Below, in pieces: positions 22,105-33,275 of a stretch of DNA of 64,000 nt. Location of the stretch: positions 16,590,274 to 16,654,273 of the forward strand of contig NC_045129.1 of assembly GCF_007655135.1 (NCBI RefSeq), read 5' to 3'. The notes under the pieces are model-generated. The model did not search any database, had not been told where the DNA came from, and worked only from the letters and a program-made list of their open reading frames with translations. This DNA comes from Punica granatum. Lineage: Eukaryota; Streptophyta; Magnoliopsida; Myrtales; Lythraceae. The translations under genes were made by a program, and so were the position numbers. Position 1 is the first letter of the stretch; every line of letters begins with the position of its first letter.

Positions 22105-22224
22105 CCCGACCTCGGGCTGACCGGGCAACCTCGCCACCAAGTCCTCGGCTGGGAACCCGCTGACCCCGACCAACCCCAACAGCCCAACCGCTAATAAACC
22201 CAAAAAGACCAAAGCTTTACCCAT
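22018..22224 (-). pseudogene. Captured first exon of a serine carboxypeptidase-like gene
   Basis: A 68-codon ORF on the minus strand. A signal peptide is clear (MGKALVFLGLLAVGLLGLVG), followed by FPAEDLVARLPGQPEVGFR, the conserved N-terminus of mature plant serine carboxypeptidase-like proteins. The next expected residues (a Y/FAGYV motif) are missing; at that point the sequence switches to SSSFAFAIEN, then a donor-like gtaagc, then a stop. The catalytic Ser, Asp and His lie in later exons not present here. With the TATA box at 22306-22315 it looks like a promoter plus first exon. Confidence 0.75.
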
Positions 22225-22305
22225 CTGGAAACAACTTCAAGAACCCCTTCTACTGCAGAAAAGAAACAACAGACCCTTCATCCATTTTCACTCGCAGCTC
22301 CTCAG

Positions 22306-22315
22306 CTTATATAAG
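22306..22315 (-). promoter_or_regulatory. TATA box of the captured carboxypeptidase promoter
   Basis: Minus-strand 'cttatataag' lies about 85 bases upstream of the ATG at 22224. The interval holds a plausible untranslated leader (ttcttttctgcag), fitting an original gene promoter carried into the hAT element. Confidence 0.55.
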
Positions 22316-22436
22316 GGAGCAAGCATGAAAGGGGGCGGGGGGGAGTGTGATTTGACTTTACGATTGGGCATACCATCAGGATCAAGTACAATCATGGAAA
22401 GCAATTCAGCTCAGGAAAGAAGAGACCCCAGGTTAG

Positions 22437-22870
22437 ATGGCGCAAGAGAGAGAGAGAAGTGGAAAAGAGTACCTTGAGCTTGAAGTAGAGCTGCAGAGGG
22501 GGTCACTGGAGCCGAAATCTCCAGACGGAGGAAAAGCAGAGCAGGGCAGAGCAGTAGAGAAGGAAGATGAAAACCACGAGAGGAACGGTGAAAGGAAGGG
22601 AAGAGGCCAGAGGGTCGGGGTCGGGATCGGGGTCGAAGTCGCGCAAAAGGGAAGAGGTCAGAGGGTCGAGGTCGTGCGGACTGCCGACTGCGGAAGGGAA
22701 GAGGCCAGAGCAGAGGGTCGGGACCGTCGAGGTCGAGGTCGAATGAAATTAGGGTCTGGACTCTGGTGGAGGATCTGGAAGCAACGAAGGTCTAAACTCT
22801 GAAGGAAATGAAAATAGGTTTGCGAATTGGAAATCAAATGTTAGGGTTAGGGTTACATAAAGGATATTTT
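22437..22870. other. G/A-rich hAT interior, no gene called
   Basis: Contains repeated gaagaggccagagggtcg and gtcggg units. The 121-codon plus-strand ORF is Arg/Glu/Gly repeat-like and has no domain. On the minus strand it could be part of a pyrimidine-rich leader, but I see no coding frame. Confidence 0.35.
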
Positions 22871-22884
22871 GGTCAATTCATATA

Positions 22885-23110
22885 CATAAACGTGTCTAAA
22901 CGGGTTACACGATTATAGTAACACGATTAAACACGTTTATTTAAACGTGTTTAATCGTGTATAATCGAGTTACACGGGTTCAATCCGGTAAGACACGCTT
23001 ATTAATCGTGTCTAAACGGGTTGGACCCGTTTAACCCAAATATCAAAAATACCAAACCCGAACCCGTTTAACTCCGTGTCGTGTCCGTGTCGTGTAATCG
23101 TGTCGTATCA
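22885..23110. repeat. hAT right subterminal repeat array
   Basis: Repeats of 'taaacgggtt', 'gtgtctaaac', 'cgtgtcgtg' in both orientations, mirroring 20530-20870. Confidence 0.8.
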
Positions 23111-23134
23111 AATATTGCCAACCCTAGCTATTAG

Positions 23135-23717
23135 GCCTCAGGCAAAAGTACGAGCGGCAAAGCCCAGTGGGAACTCAAAGTCATTATATTCATTAGGGTC
23201 GCGCAGGACCTTGGATGCCCAGTCCACAGGCCTCCAAGTGGGGGAGGCGACACCCTGAGTTGAGATAGTTAAGGGGTTTCCTTCATCAGGCCAAGCCCCT
23301 AAGCTCAACCCTATTTTCGGCAATGTTCCCCTTTTCTCGCAGCTTCAACACACCCAGGTACCGAAAGGTGTTGATTGAGCTGCTTTTGACACTCTAGTCC
23401 AGTGCGAAGAAGATAGAAGCGGGGAATGGTGTATTTCGGCAGATATGGCCCCAGATCCCATGGTGAGTGGGGTTTCTCCATTACAAACTTCTTCTACGTC
23501 TCCGACCCTTGGGGTAGCAGAATCTCACGCTGATTTGATTTTGGCACCAATGGACACTGGCTCGGAGCCGCAAGAGGCTAATACAGTACAGGAAATTATG
23601 GTCGTCGATGAGACAACACCTACGACGAAGGTCGGGGGGACAATAGTCGACCAAGTTCGATCAACGGAGGAATTGCATAACTCCATGGAAAAGGGCCAAG
23701 GCCCTCAGGATAATTGA
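23135..23717 (+). pseudogene. LINE-1a ORF1, 3' part after the hAT insertion
   Basis: The frame continues from the left flank of the hAT (VAI, then RPQAKVRAAKPSG). It then has stops between 23258 and 23445. A last open stretch, 23445-23717, is acidic and Thr/Ser-rich, ending at TGA 23715-23717. No domain is seen in this tail. Confidence 0.6.
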
Positions 23718-23740
23718 GGTATTAAAACCTCAGTACCTTA

Positions 23741-23973
23741 GGCCATGTTTGGATTCCCAAACACTTAATTTTAACTTTAACTTTAACTCAACACACTACA
23801 CAACAAAAACACACATTTCCTAAGTCAAAAATTTTAACTTTAACTCAACACACTACACAACAAAAATACACATTTCCTAAGTCAAATTTATAATCACATC
23901 TCATTTGTCCTTTTCCAGAATCAAAATCAAAATCAAAATTAAAGTTACTTTAACTCTGAATCCAAACGCATCC
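23741..23973. mobile_element. Tourist-like MITE 2 in the LINE-1a inter-ORF region
   Basis: Ends 'ggccatgtttggattc' and 'gaatccaaacgcatcc' are terminal inverted repeats. TTA flanks both sides (23738-23740 and 23974-23976). The interior has a near-tandem duplicate of about 68 bp containing 'acacatttcctaagtcaaa'. Confidence 0.8.
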
Positions 23974-23993
23974 TTATCTCCATTAATTTTTTA

Positions 23994-26900
23994 ATGCGTG
24001 TCCTCTGTTGGAATTGTCGTGGAGCAGGCAGTAGTAGGTTTGTTCGAGTCATGAAAGAGATGATTCGTGACCACCGACCGAATATTGTGGTAATAGTTGA
24101 GCCACGAATTAGTGGAGCTAAAGCTGATGCTGTATGATATTTCGATTGAACGAGTTGAGGTACAGGGCTTTTTGGGAGGCATCTGGGTTTGGTGGCAACC
24201 AAATGTTGTACAGGTGACAGTACATGGTCGCCATGAACAGGCTTTGCATTGTCATATTTCTCAGAATGCTCGCATATGGGAGTTTTACGGCCATGTATGC
24301 TAGTCCTTCTATAATGAATCGGAGAGATCTCTGGAGTTTTCTTTCGACCATTTCAGCAGGTAACACAGGACCTTGGGTTGTATTGGGAGGCTTTAATGCG
24401 ATTCTCAATGCGTCAGAAAAGAAGGGCAGAGCTCCATTCAATCCAATCCCGGCAGCCCACTTCCAGGAGGCACTAGATAATTGCGGACTGATGGATCTAG
24501 AGAGTAGCGGGCCGCGTTTCACATGGCGAGGCCCTGTACAACTTGGGTATGAACAGGTTTTTGAAAGGCTGGATAAGGCGGTCTGTAATGTGGAATGGCA
24601 TACAACATTTGTTGATTGTAGTGTCCGTGTTCTGCCCCGACTGAAATCGGACCATCACCCTCTCTCGCTTGATAAAACCGGCTTTCGGGGCGGTCATCGA
24701 GGGCGAAGACCTTTCCACTATATGGTTGCCTAGCATTTACACAAGGACTCCCCTCGGTTCATTCGTAACACATGGCATAACATCACTGATTTACTTGGGG
24801 GTCTAACCTGTTGTCGAGAGCAGCTACAAATCTAGAATCGAAACACATTCGGCTAGATTAATCGGAGAAAGAAGAAGTTGATGGCTCGCCTTCTGGGGAT
24901 ACAATCCAAACTACAGCTGGGGACGAATCTTTTCTTATCGAGGCTCGAGGCAAAGTTGTCGGCTGAGCTGGAAGAGGTACTAACACAAGAGGAGATTTTG
25001 TGGTATCAAAAGTCTCGATCGAAGTGAGTGAAGCTTGGAGACCGGAACATGAAATATTTCCATGCCAAAGCAATCCAGAAGCATAGACATATTCAAATTG
25101 AAATCTTACAAAACGATGAGGGGGAGTGGATCAATGACGAGGCCGTGTTGAAGTGTATGACTGTTAGACACTTCCAGCGATTATATATGGCACCTGATGA
25201 CATACAGACTCTTACTTTACTAAATGGTTTTCCCGCTGTTCTACATGATAATCTACAGCATCTTGACAGAGCTATTTCACCGGAAGAACTAAGAAGTTTA
25301 CAGGGCTCTCTTTGATATGGATCCGTTTAAGGCACCGGGTCCCGATGGCTTCCAAGCAGTGTTCTTCTAGAAGAATTGGTCAGTTATCTCTAAAGCAGTC
25401 ATTAAATTTATGCGGGATGTTTTTGAGAATAGACGGTCCATAGCTGAAGTGAACGATACTCTATTGGTGCTTATTCCAAAAGTTCCTCAGCAAGAGACGC
25501 TGTATAACTTTCGACCAATAAGCTTGTGTAATGTAGCCTTCAAGCTTGTGACGAGATTGATCGCTAATAGGCTGCAACGCTATATGTCGAATTTGATCTC
25601 TCTGAATCAAGTCAGCTTCGTCCCTGGGAGGCACATTCAAGACAACATTGTCATTACGCAAGAACTGGTTCATACCATGAGCCGAATGCAAGGGAAAAAA
25701 CTCTTCATGTCGATCAAGATTGACCTTGAAAAGGCCTATGATAGGCTGAGTTGGGACTTCATTCGTGACACCTTAGTTACTGCGGGGTTCCCTTCGAATT
25801 TGAGGCGAGTAATCCTACAGTGTATTATGACGGCCTCGATGCAAGTCCTGTGGAATGGGGAGCTTACGGAGTCTTTCAACATGGGTCGTAGAATCAGGCA
25901 AGGCTGTCCTCTTTCTACTTATATTTTCGTCCTTTGTATAGAGAGGTTGTCGCATTTGATTTCTAGTGCAGTAGGGGAAGGAATTTGGAGACCGATTTGA
26001 GTGGGCAGGCATGGGTCACCAATATCCCAACTAATGTTCGTGGATGATCTATTGCTCTTCTCCGAGGCTTCAATGGAGCAAGTGCAAGTCATCAAGAGCG
26101 TGTTGGATGCATTTTGTGCAGCTTCGGGGCAAAAGGTCAGTCCGGCTAAGTCGTTACTGTTCTTCTCACAAAATGTCCCGCCTGATCTGCATGCCCAAAT
26201 CATGCAAACCAGTGGTTTTGTGGCCGCACCTTCGTTAGGGCGGTATTTGGGAGTGCCTTTAATCGCAGGGAGAGTCACTCGAGTTCACTTTCAAAGTGTG
26301 ATTATGAGGGTCCGAGCTAGACTAGAAGGATGGGAGAGTAGATGTTTGTCATTAGCAGGTAGGATCACTCTTGCCCGAACAGTAATCCAAACCATCCCTT
26401 ATTATTCAATGCAGGTTCTAAAATTCCCAACATCAATCTGTGATGAATTAGAACGTATCTACAGGAACTTTATATGGGGTCACTTGGTCGACCAGAGGAA
26501 GCTTCACTTGGTAGGCTGGGAGACCCTTACATGGATGTGGTCGAGGGTGGCTTGGGGCTACGAAGACTTAGGCAGGCTAACGACCCGTTTCTGGCTAAAT
26601 TGGGTTGGGGTCTATTGACTGAAAATGAGGCTTTATGGGTACGGGTACTTACACAGAAGTATGTGGGGCATGTAGATGAGGGTTTGAAGTTAAATATTTC
26701 GCCCCCGGATTCATGTCTATGGAAAGCAATTGCGCGGGCTTGGAATCAAGTTTTGGAAGGAGCTACGTGGGCCGTCAGTCGTCGTGATAGGGCTCGGTTC
26801 TCGGAGGACAATTGGATTCCTAATTGTCAACCGTTATTAGACTTGTCGCGAAGGGAAGTGCCCGCAGATTTGTGAGGCCGACCAGTGGCGGATTTTGTAT

Positions 26901-28099
26901 ACGTCAATGGCAGCTGGAATTGGAACGTATTCTAGGATTGGTTGGATCACTCTTCGATGTTGAAGGTAGCAGCGGTGGTGCCCCCGAAGGCTAGCATGGA
27001 GACTGACTTCTTGTTTTGGTCGAATGATGCTTCAGGCTCGTTTTTGGTCTCATCTGCGTATTTGTTGCTATGCCTGAGATGTAGTCCACACCCAGAACCT
27101 TTGTGGAAAATTATATGGCTGTGGGATGGACCACAAAGGATCCGTTCGTTCCTTTGGCTTGCCGGTCATGATCGGTTGCTTACAAACGAACATCGGGTAA
27201 AATGAAATTTAGCTTCATCCTTGTTGTGTGCTAGTTGTAATATTGCTTTGGAAAATACTCTCCATGTTCTCCGAGATTGTTCTTTGTCTTGTGCGGTCTG
27301 GAAGCAGCTAATACCGCGCTCCATGTGGCAATCCTTCTTCTCTGTGCCTTTGAATAGTTGGCTACTGCAAAATTTGAGCATTAAGGTTAAAAATTAGAAG
27401 GGTATCTCATGGGCAGTGGTGTTTGGCGTGGGTTGCTGGCTTATGTGGTCGTGGAGAAATAAGTCAATTTTTTACCAAACCTTTTCTAGGCCGCAAGATG
27501 CACATGTGTCTAGTCTTTGTGCGGCTGAGTCCTTCTCTGTAGGATGGCAGGATCAAATTGTAGTTCGCAAAACTGTTAGGGAATGGCAACTCGAGGGTTG
27601 GAATCGACCTTCACTCGGGTGGATCAAATTGAACACGGATGGAGCCTCGAAAGGGAATCCGGGTCTAGCAGGAGCAGGAGGAGTCCTTTGAAAGGAGGAT
27701 GGTGTATGGATAGTGGGTTTTGTGAGAAATGTTGGGATTGCCATGGCAGTAGTGGCGGAGTTATGGGGAGTGCTTTCAGGATTGGAGTTGGCATGGGAGC
27801 TCGGCTATCGGCTTGTATTATTGGAAGTTGACTCTTTATTAGTCACTCGTCTCATCGCTGGTAGTGGGCCGAGAGCACCACAGTTGAGAACCATAGTTCG
27901 GGAGATTCGTTCGTGGCTCGAGCGTGACTGGCAGGTCGAAGTCAGTCATCGGTACCGGGAAGGGAATTCTGTAGCAGATTAGATAGCACGATGGTCACTT
28001 AGCCTACCCTTGGGGTTACACATTTCACCGCTGGAAGTTAGAGCTCTACTTGCTGGAGATATTGTTGGGCCTGCCTTACCCCGTCTCAATTCCATTTAA
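23994..28099 (+). pseudogene. LINE-1a ORF2: endonuclease, reverse transcriptase, RNase H
   Basis: Begins MRVLCWNCRGAGSSR, the APE endonuclease start of plant L1 elements. Later endonuclease pieces are GPWVVLGGFNAIL (usual G-D-F-N changed to G-G-F-N, so a catalytic Asp is lost) and SDHHPLSL. The reverse transcriptase includes FRPISLCNVAFKLVTRLIAN (about 25510), SIKIDLEKAYDRLSW (about 25712), IRQGCPLS and the F-V-D-D active-site motif (about 26040). A Zn-knuckle-like thumb region and the RNase H domain (WIKLNTDGASKGNPG, about 27621) end near 28099. Frames break at about 24120-24300, 24734, 25027, 25315-25410, 26000, 26480, 26875, 27204 and 27690, so it encodes no active polyprotein. Confidence 0.8.
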
Positions 28100-28174
28100 T
28101 TATTTTGTATATTTGCTTTCTGTTTTGTTCTCGGGCTTCGGCCCCCTATCAACCAAAAAAACAAGAAAAGCCTT

Positions 28175-29092
28175 TATATTCTATTGTAAGAATCCTTTAT
28201 GGTGAAATAAATAAAAGGCAAAAAAGATTACGGAAATCTTAAACTATATAGAAAGTTGAACTTGAATTTTAAAAGTATAAATTTGGTTTGACTAGTCCTA
28301 AACATTTAGCCCATTAGACATTTTCAATCCGAAACCGTTAATGTCATTAAATTAGTTCATGCAGCGCCTCCTAATTAGTCAAATAATATTTTTATTTATC
28401 AAATTTTTTAAAAATTGAAAAAGAAAAAAAAATTAAAAAATGAAGTGGGGGAAGGTGGGATAGAGTCCCGCCGGTGGAGGCTCCCCATCAGCCACCTTTC
28501 CCCTGACGAGGTCACTAGAGTCGTTGTTGACCTCGCCTAAGGAGAGGAGGCCCACAAGGAGCCCTCACCGATGAGAATCGCAGAGAGAGGGGGGAGAAAA
28601 ATCCTGTTTTTGGGGCTCCCAAACCGATCCCATTATATGCTATTGTAAGAATCCTTTATGGTGAAACAAATAAAAGGTAAAAAAGATTGTGGAAATCTTA
28701 AAACTATATAGAAAGTTAAACTTGAATTTTAAAAGTATAAGTTTGGTTTAACTAGTCCTAAACGTTTAGCCCGTTAGACATTCTCAGTACGAAACCATTA
28801 ATGTCATTGAATTGGTTCATGCAGTGCTTCCTGATTAGTCAAATAATATTTTATTTATTAAAATTTTTAAAAATTGGAAAAAAAAAGGTGGGGGAAGGTG
28901 GGAGGGAGTCCTGCCAGTGGAGGCTCCCCCGTCGGCCACCTTTCCCCTGATGAGGTCGCTGGAGTTGTTGTCGACCTCGCCTGAGGGGAGGAGACCCGCG
29001 GGAGCCCTCACCATCAAGAATCGCATAGAGAGGGGGGAGGAGAATCCTGTTGTTAGGGCTCCCAAGCCGATCCCCCCTTCCCCCTAAAATTC
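28175..29092 (+). repeat. Tandem duplication, about 459-bp units
   Basis: Units 28175-28633 and 28634-29092 run in direct orientation ('ctattgtaagaatcctttat' at 28181 and 28640). They include the sequence immediately downstream of the LINE-1a target duplication and the left arm of the foldback repeat. The first unit contains 'aataaataaaagg', a plausible poly(A) region of the BURP transcript. The ORF 28835-29065 on the minus strand is not supported. Confidence 0.75.
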
Positions 29093-29510
29093 TCTCATCT
29101 CAGCGACGTCAATCGAAAAGAGAGGGAAGAGGAGAATCCCGCCGATGGAGGCTCCCCCACCGGCCTCTTCCCATCGACGAGGTTAGCAGAGGTCGATGAC
29201 GCTTTCGGCGACCTCACTGGGGGGAAGGTGGCTGGCAAGAAACCTGCACTAGCGGGACTCCTACCCATTCTTTCTTTTAATCTTTTACTTTTTCTTTTTT
29301 CTTTCATATTTTTAAAAATTTTAATAAATAATAATATTATTGAACTATTCAGGTGGCGCCACATGGACCAATTTAATGGCGTTAACGATTTCGGTCTAAA
29401 AATATTTAACGTGCTAAACATTTAGGACTAGTTGAGCCAAGTTTATACTTTTAGAACTTAAGTTTAACTTTCTACATAGTTTTAAGACTTCACCAATCTT
29501 TTAGCCATAA
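28210..29510. mobile_element. Foldback-type element with long inverted arms
   Basis: The left arm around 28210-28350 ('actagtcctaaacatttagc') is inverted at about 29360-29500 ('aacatttaggactagttgag'), including 'aactatatagaaagtt' against 'aactttctacatagtt'. The GC-rich centre (gtggaggctcccc, cccctgacgaggt) is also inverted between units. One arm was duplicated to give two left arms. It has no coding capacity. Superfamily (MULE-like or other) is not settled, and target duplications were not resolved. Confidence 0.6.
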
Positions 29511-29731
29511 ATAAAATGTTTTTGTTAAATAAATTAAAGGTTGTTGTAACAATAAAACTTGTTATTGTTGGTTTTCGAGCACACCAATTGATATTTAGAA
29601 GTACAATAAGCCTCGGCTGATTCGAATTTAAGTTGGATAGGTAAACTAAAAAAATACTCTTTTTATCGTGAATTTTCTTGAGTGATAAGATATGCTCCTT
29701 TAATTAGTTGAGAGCAACTCACAAATCATTA

Positions 29732-29959
29732 ACGGTGCGTTTGGATTCAGAGTTAAAGTAACTTTGATTTTGATTGTCGAAATGGACAAATGAGTTGGGA
29801 TTATAAATTTGACTTGGGAAACGTGTATTTTTGTTGTGTAGTGTGTTGAGTTAAAGTTAAAGTTAAAATTTTTTACTTGAAAAATGTGTATTTTTGTTGT
29901 GTAGTGTGTTGAGTTAAGGTTAAAGTTAAAATCAAAGTGATTTTAACTCTTAATACATC
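29732..29959. mobile_element. Tourist-like MITE 3 (3' end decayed)
   Basis: Starts 'acggtgcgtttggattcaga' after TTA (29729-29731). The interior has 'gtgtgttgagttaaagttaa' twice. The right inverted repeat is shortened ('aactcttaatacatc'). Confidence 0.6.
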
Positions 29960-30097
29960 TTTCTTCTATAGAGGATGCGTGCAAGCACTACTATTATTCT
30001 TACTAGCAAGGCACCATCAATTAAGTAATAATCAATTTTTTTCGATTACAAAGGAGGTATATGGGTCTAGTACAATGAAATATAAATCCTAGATCTA

Positions 30098-30487
30098 TTA
30101 TTATTATTATTATTATTATTATTATGGGGTTTTTACCATAATGGCTCATGGTTTGTCCATTTTGTCAAATTTATCCTATGTTTTTTTTTGTCAAATTTAT
30201 CTCATGGTTTACTTTTTGCATCAAATCTATCCCGGCATATCTTTTCCATCGACATCTAACGGTCGTGCTGACGTGGCACGTGGAGAGATAGTGGGCTACA
30301 CTTGCCACATAGGCGCCACGTCAGCACAGCCGTTAGATGTTGACGAAAAAGATAACGCCGGGATAAATTTGATGTAAAAAGTAAACCATGTGATAGATTT
30401 GACAAAAAAAAGCATATGATAGATTTGACAAAATGAGCAAACCATGGGTCATTTTAGGTAAATACCCCTATTATTATTATTATTATT
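30098..30487. mobile_element. MULE-type foldback MITE within a TTA microsatellite
   Basis: Element 30126-30468: ends 'ggggtttttaccataatgg' and 'taggtaaatacccc' start long inverted repeats that run through most of its length (including tttgtcaaattt...aaatttgac-type arms). It is bordered on both sides by TTA repeats (30098-30125 and 30469-30487). A 9-bp tattattat duplication is possible, but the microsatellite prevents proof. The 78-codon ORF in it is incidental. Confidence 0.65.
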
Positions 30488-32824
30488 ACATATATAAAAG
30501 TGTGAAGTTCAATATTGTGTTTCTAGGTTTTTTCCTTCAATGAATGTAGACAATTATTATAATTCATAATTCGTCTATTCGATGTATCTGGACATCGCAG
30601 AAACTCTATCAATTTTTCCAATGCATTTAGACATATTTTCTGTTAATATTTCAATTATGATAAAACATGATCCTTTGTGATAGTGTCTATTATGAAAAAA
30701 AGTTATATCTTGTAATAATTTAGAAATATGATGAATATATGTCTTTTCATTGCATTATGATTTGCAAAGATACTTTATACATTATCAACTAAAATTAATC
30801 TATTACCATCATAAAAGTACGGAGCTGGATAAAGTATTTCTCGATTTTTCTTAATTTCAGCTTTACCATTTTAATGAATTTAGACATATTTTAATCTATA
30901 TTATACCAATTAAATGAATCTAGCAACCTTTTACGCCGTCAATGTATTTAGGCAAAATTTAATTCATTCATGTATTTTGCCACATAAAGACACGCTTCTT
31001 CACATCTAGAGTGACAAAATATGTTCTTTCATACATCAAGATACGACCCTTTATTTTATCTATGCATATTGGCTAAAGGATGCATGCATGCCTCTTCACT
31101 TCATCTAATCTATTATTTTTCGGTATGAGATAATTATCATCTTATAACGCGTTTTCACTCATTTAATTAAAGAACTTGGAATGTTTTCGTATTCTTATTT
31201 AGGTTAAGCGCGTCAACAATCATGACCCTTATCTAGCATGATTTTTTTTAAAGAAAACATACTAATGATCATTTTAGTTGTAAATCTGATGTTCGTCAGT
31301 TTTTACATGACATAACAATCAATTAGTAATATGGCACCAGAAAAATATTAAAGTAAAATAATAAATTGCATAAAAAAAAGGAAAACTCATAAAATTCAGA
31401 AAAAAAAATATAAAGAATTAATAAATTAAAGTAAAAATAAAAAAATTGTATAATTCTAAATAAATTTCAAAAGAGTTAGGAAATTCAAAAATAAAGTTTG
31501 AACATAAAACAAATTCAAAATCTACAAAAAGAAAAAAAAAAGAAATTCAAAGTTTACACCTATAATAAAAAAATGTGAAATAGCTTGAAGTGTTTTTGCA
31601 ATTGGAGATGTCAATTGTGTCCTTTGATAAATTCCTACTTTTTTATTTGTAATTTATCTATTTCCATCTAATGCATTTTCAAGGCTTCCACTTGTCGCCA
31701 ATTCTCTACTATGATCTCATTCCGTCAATGGTCGGCAATGGTGACCCATCTCTATCTATATATACATCCCTTCCTATAGTCATACCACCAAGAAGTATAT
31801 TTCCTCCTTCCTTCTCTTGCAACCTCTTCCTCTCTCTCCCTACTTTTCATCCCAAACCGGACAAACTTCTTACTTTTCACAAATTACTCCAATGAATGGT
31901 GCATGATTACGACTCCAAACTGCGGTAAATCAGCCTCTGATTAATCAACAAATTATAAGAAATAGGAGACTTTTTTTCTAGACCAATGAGCCATAAATAG
32001 AAAGCACCGAGGAAGAACGATAGAGCGAGAAAGAGAAACAAAAAGGTGGCGAAGGTGAGTTTGAAAATGAGAGCAAGGACTAAGTCATGCGGCCTTTGGA
32101 TATGAGAAAATTGACACACATAAGTCATCTATCTTCATTTAGTAAGAAACTCGAACACTCTTTATGGTTAAACTCATGATTTCTAGAGTTAGAGCGAGAA
32201 AACTCAGTTTGTGGGCCATTAAATGGCAACTTGCGGTAAAAATGTTCATGTTACGAATTTTTTTTACATTTAGACTCTTATGATCACAAAGAAGACGTAA
32301 GAATGTACATTCGTTGAATAGTTCAAGAGTTATAGCAATATGAATCTTCTATGGTTATAGTAAGTAATGAATTTTGACCTACATTATTATCTGATTCCTA
32401 CACCTTGTCAATCCTATTAATTTCTGGAAACAAAAGTTCATTTTGTAAGGTCTGCATAGACACTAAGATTTAATGGTTTGTACATACAAAAGCAAATTGT
32501 TGAATTTTGCCAAGCGAAGAGTTTGGGATCTCATAGTTACTACGTACAATCATTTCGAGAGGCACATCTTTGCCACTTTTTTATCCTCCCATTATTAGAG
32601 ACTGAGAAATCTCTTATTATGGATATTTTCACCCGATTTCATTGACCCCAAGGAAATATGTGATAATTAATGTTTTCTAGGAAAAATATCATTGTTTTTG
32701 CAGGCAATATGTAAGCAATTTAACTTGCATTAATATTATCGATTTAGAATTCACAAAATATAAATTTCAAATTATGGTGTAATATGTCCTCTTATCTCTC
32801 CTTACCAAAAAATATGTCATCTTA
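30488..32824. other. AT-rich intergenic DNA, no gene recognised
   Basis: Includes poly-A-rich stretches (31370-31580). A TATA-like 'ctatatatacatcc' near 31755 is followed by a pyrimidine-rich leader-like sequence (31790-31850), but no gene follows. The 74-codon ORF here has no domain. Confidence 0.3.
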
Positions 32825-33275
32825 TCTCTGTCTATATATATATATATTAGAATATTTCGGAGCTCTTGTTAATTAGAGTTGTACTTTTGACTCCGTGGAT
32901 GAACTATAATTATTTTGTTCTTTTCTGATACCTATAAAACTTTTTTATATCTTTTTCGGGTACAATCTTTTTATATTTTTTACTTTACTCTTTGATTTAC
33001 ATCTCTTTTTGTTGGTTGATAGATTGTGCCGCTAACCATCTGAAAATAAGTCAAAGATCAATTTTATATATATGAGTATTGCGTAGATTGTAAATGCCTC
33101 TTACATTTTAGACCAATAACAATAAAGTGTCCGAGTCGTACACTGTTTAAATTCCACTATCTTTAGTGACACATCAAATATTATTCAATTAAAACTTTAT
33201 TAGTAACATTATGTCATTTTAACTTGATAATTCTTTCGACATCTTGCACTTGCAACGAGCGTGCTTCTATACTAG
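32825..33275 (+). mobile_element. Helitron-like unit 1 (candidate)
   Basis: Starts with TC after A ('tctctgtctatatatatata'), ends with CTAG followed by T at 33272-33276. A weak hairpin (gcac...gtgc, about 33247-33264) lies just upstream of the end. The start resembles that of the unit at 62925. No Rep/helicase ORF. Confidence 0.35.

Larger units (their letters stand above)
20524..23126. mobile_element. Non-autonomous hAT element carrying host gene fragments (Pack-hAT)
   Basis: Ends 'taggggtggcaat' and, reverse-complemented, 'tagggttggcaat' are hAT-type terminal inverted repeats. They are flanked by an exact 8-bp duplication, gctattag (20516-20523 and 23127-23134). Subterminal regions are crowded with gtgtcgtgt/acacgacac and aaacgggt units in both orientations, typical transposase-binding arrays. 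No transposase ORF or RNase-H-like triad is seen, so it is non-autonomous. It carries, on the minus strand, pieces of two unrelated genes: a serine carboxypeptidase-like first exon and pterin-carbinolamine-dehydratase-like last exons. It interrupts LINE-1a ORF1 and is thus younger than that LINE. Confidence 0.85.
19024..28162 (+). mobile_element. L1-type LINE (LINE-1a), near full length, inserted in the BURP gene 3' flank
   Basis: Flanked by 'aagaaagcctttata' (19009-19023) and 'aagaaaagcctttata' (28163-28178), a 15-base target duplication with one extra a. It ends in a short A-rich tail. ORF1 carries a DUF4283-like RNA-binding region and a CCHC knuckle. ORF2 has APE-type endonuclease, reverse transcriptase and an RNase H domain, the plant L1 order. 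It is interrupted by a hAT element (20524-23126) and a MITE (23741-23973). Minus these insertions it is about 6.3 kb. Multiple stops and frameshifts make it inactive. Insertion lies about 40 bp after the BURP stop codon. Confidence 0.85.

Noticed and set aside
22437..22802. 121-codon ORF in the hAT interior
   Set aside because: Arg/Glu/Gly-rich repeat-like sequence without a domain; likely compositional.
31671..31895. Gene with TATA box and leader
   Set aside because: Promoter-like text but the ORF has no domain and no downstream exons were seen.
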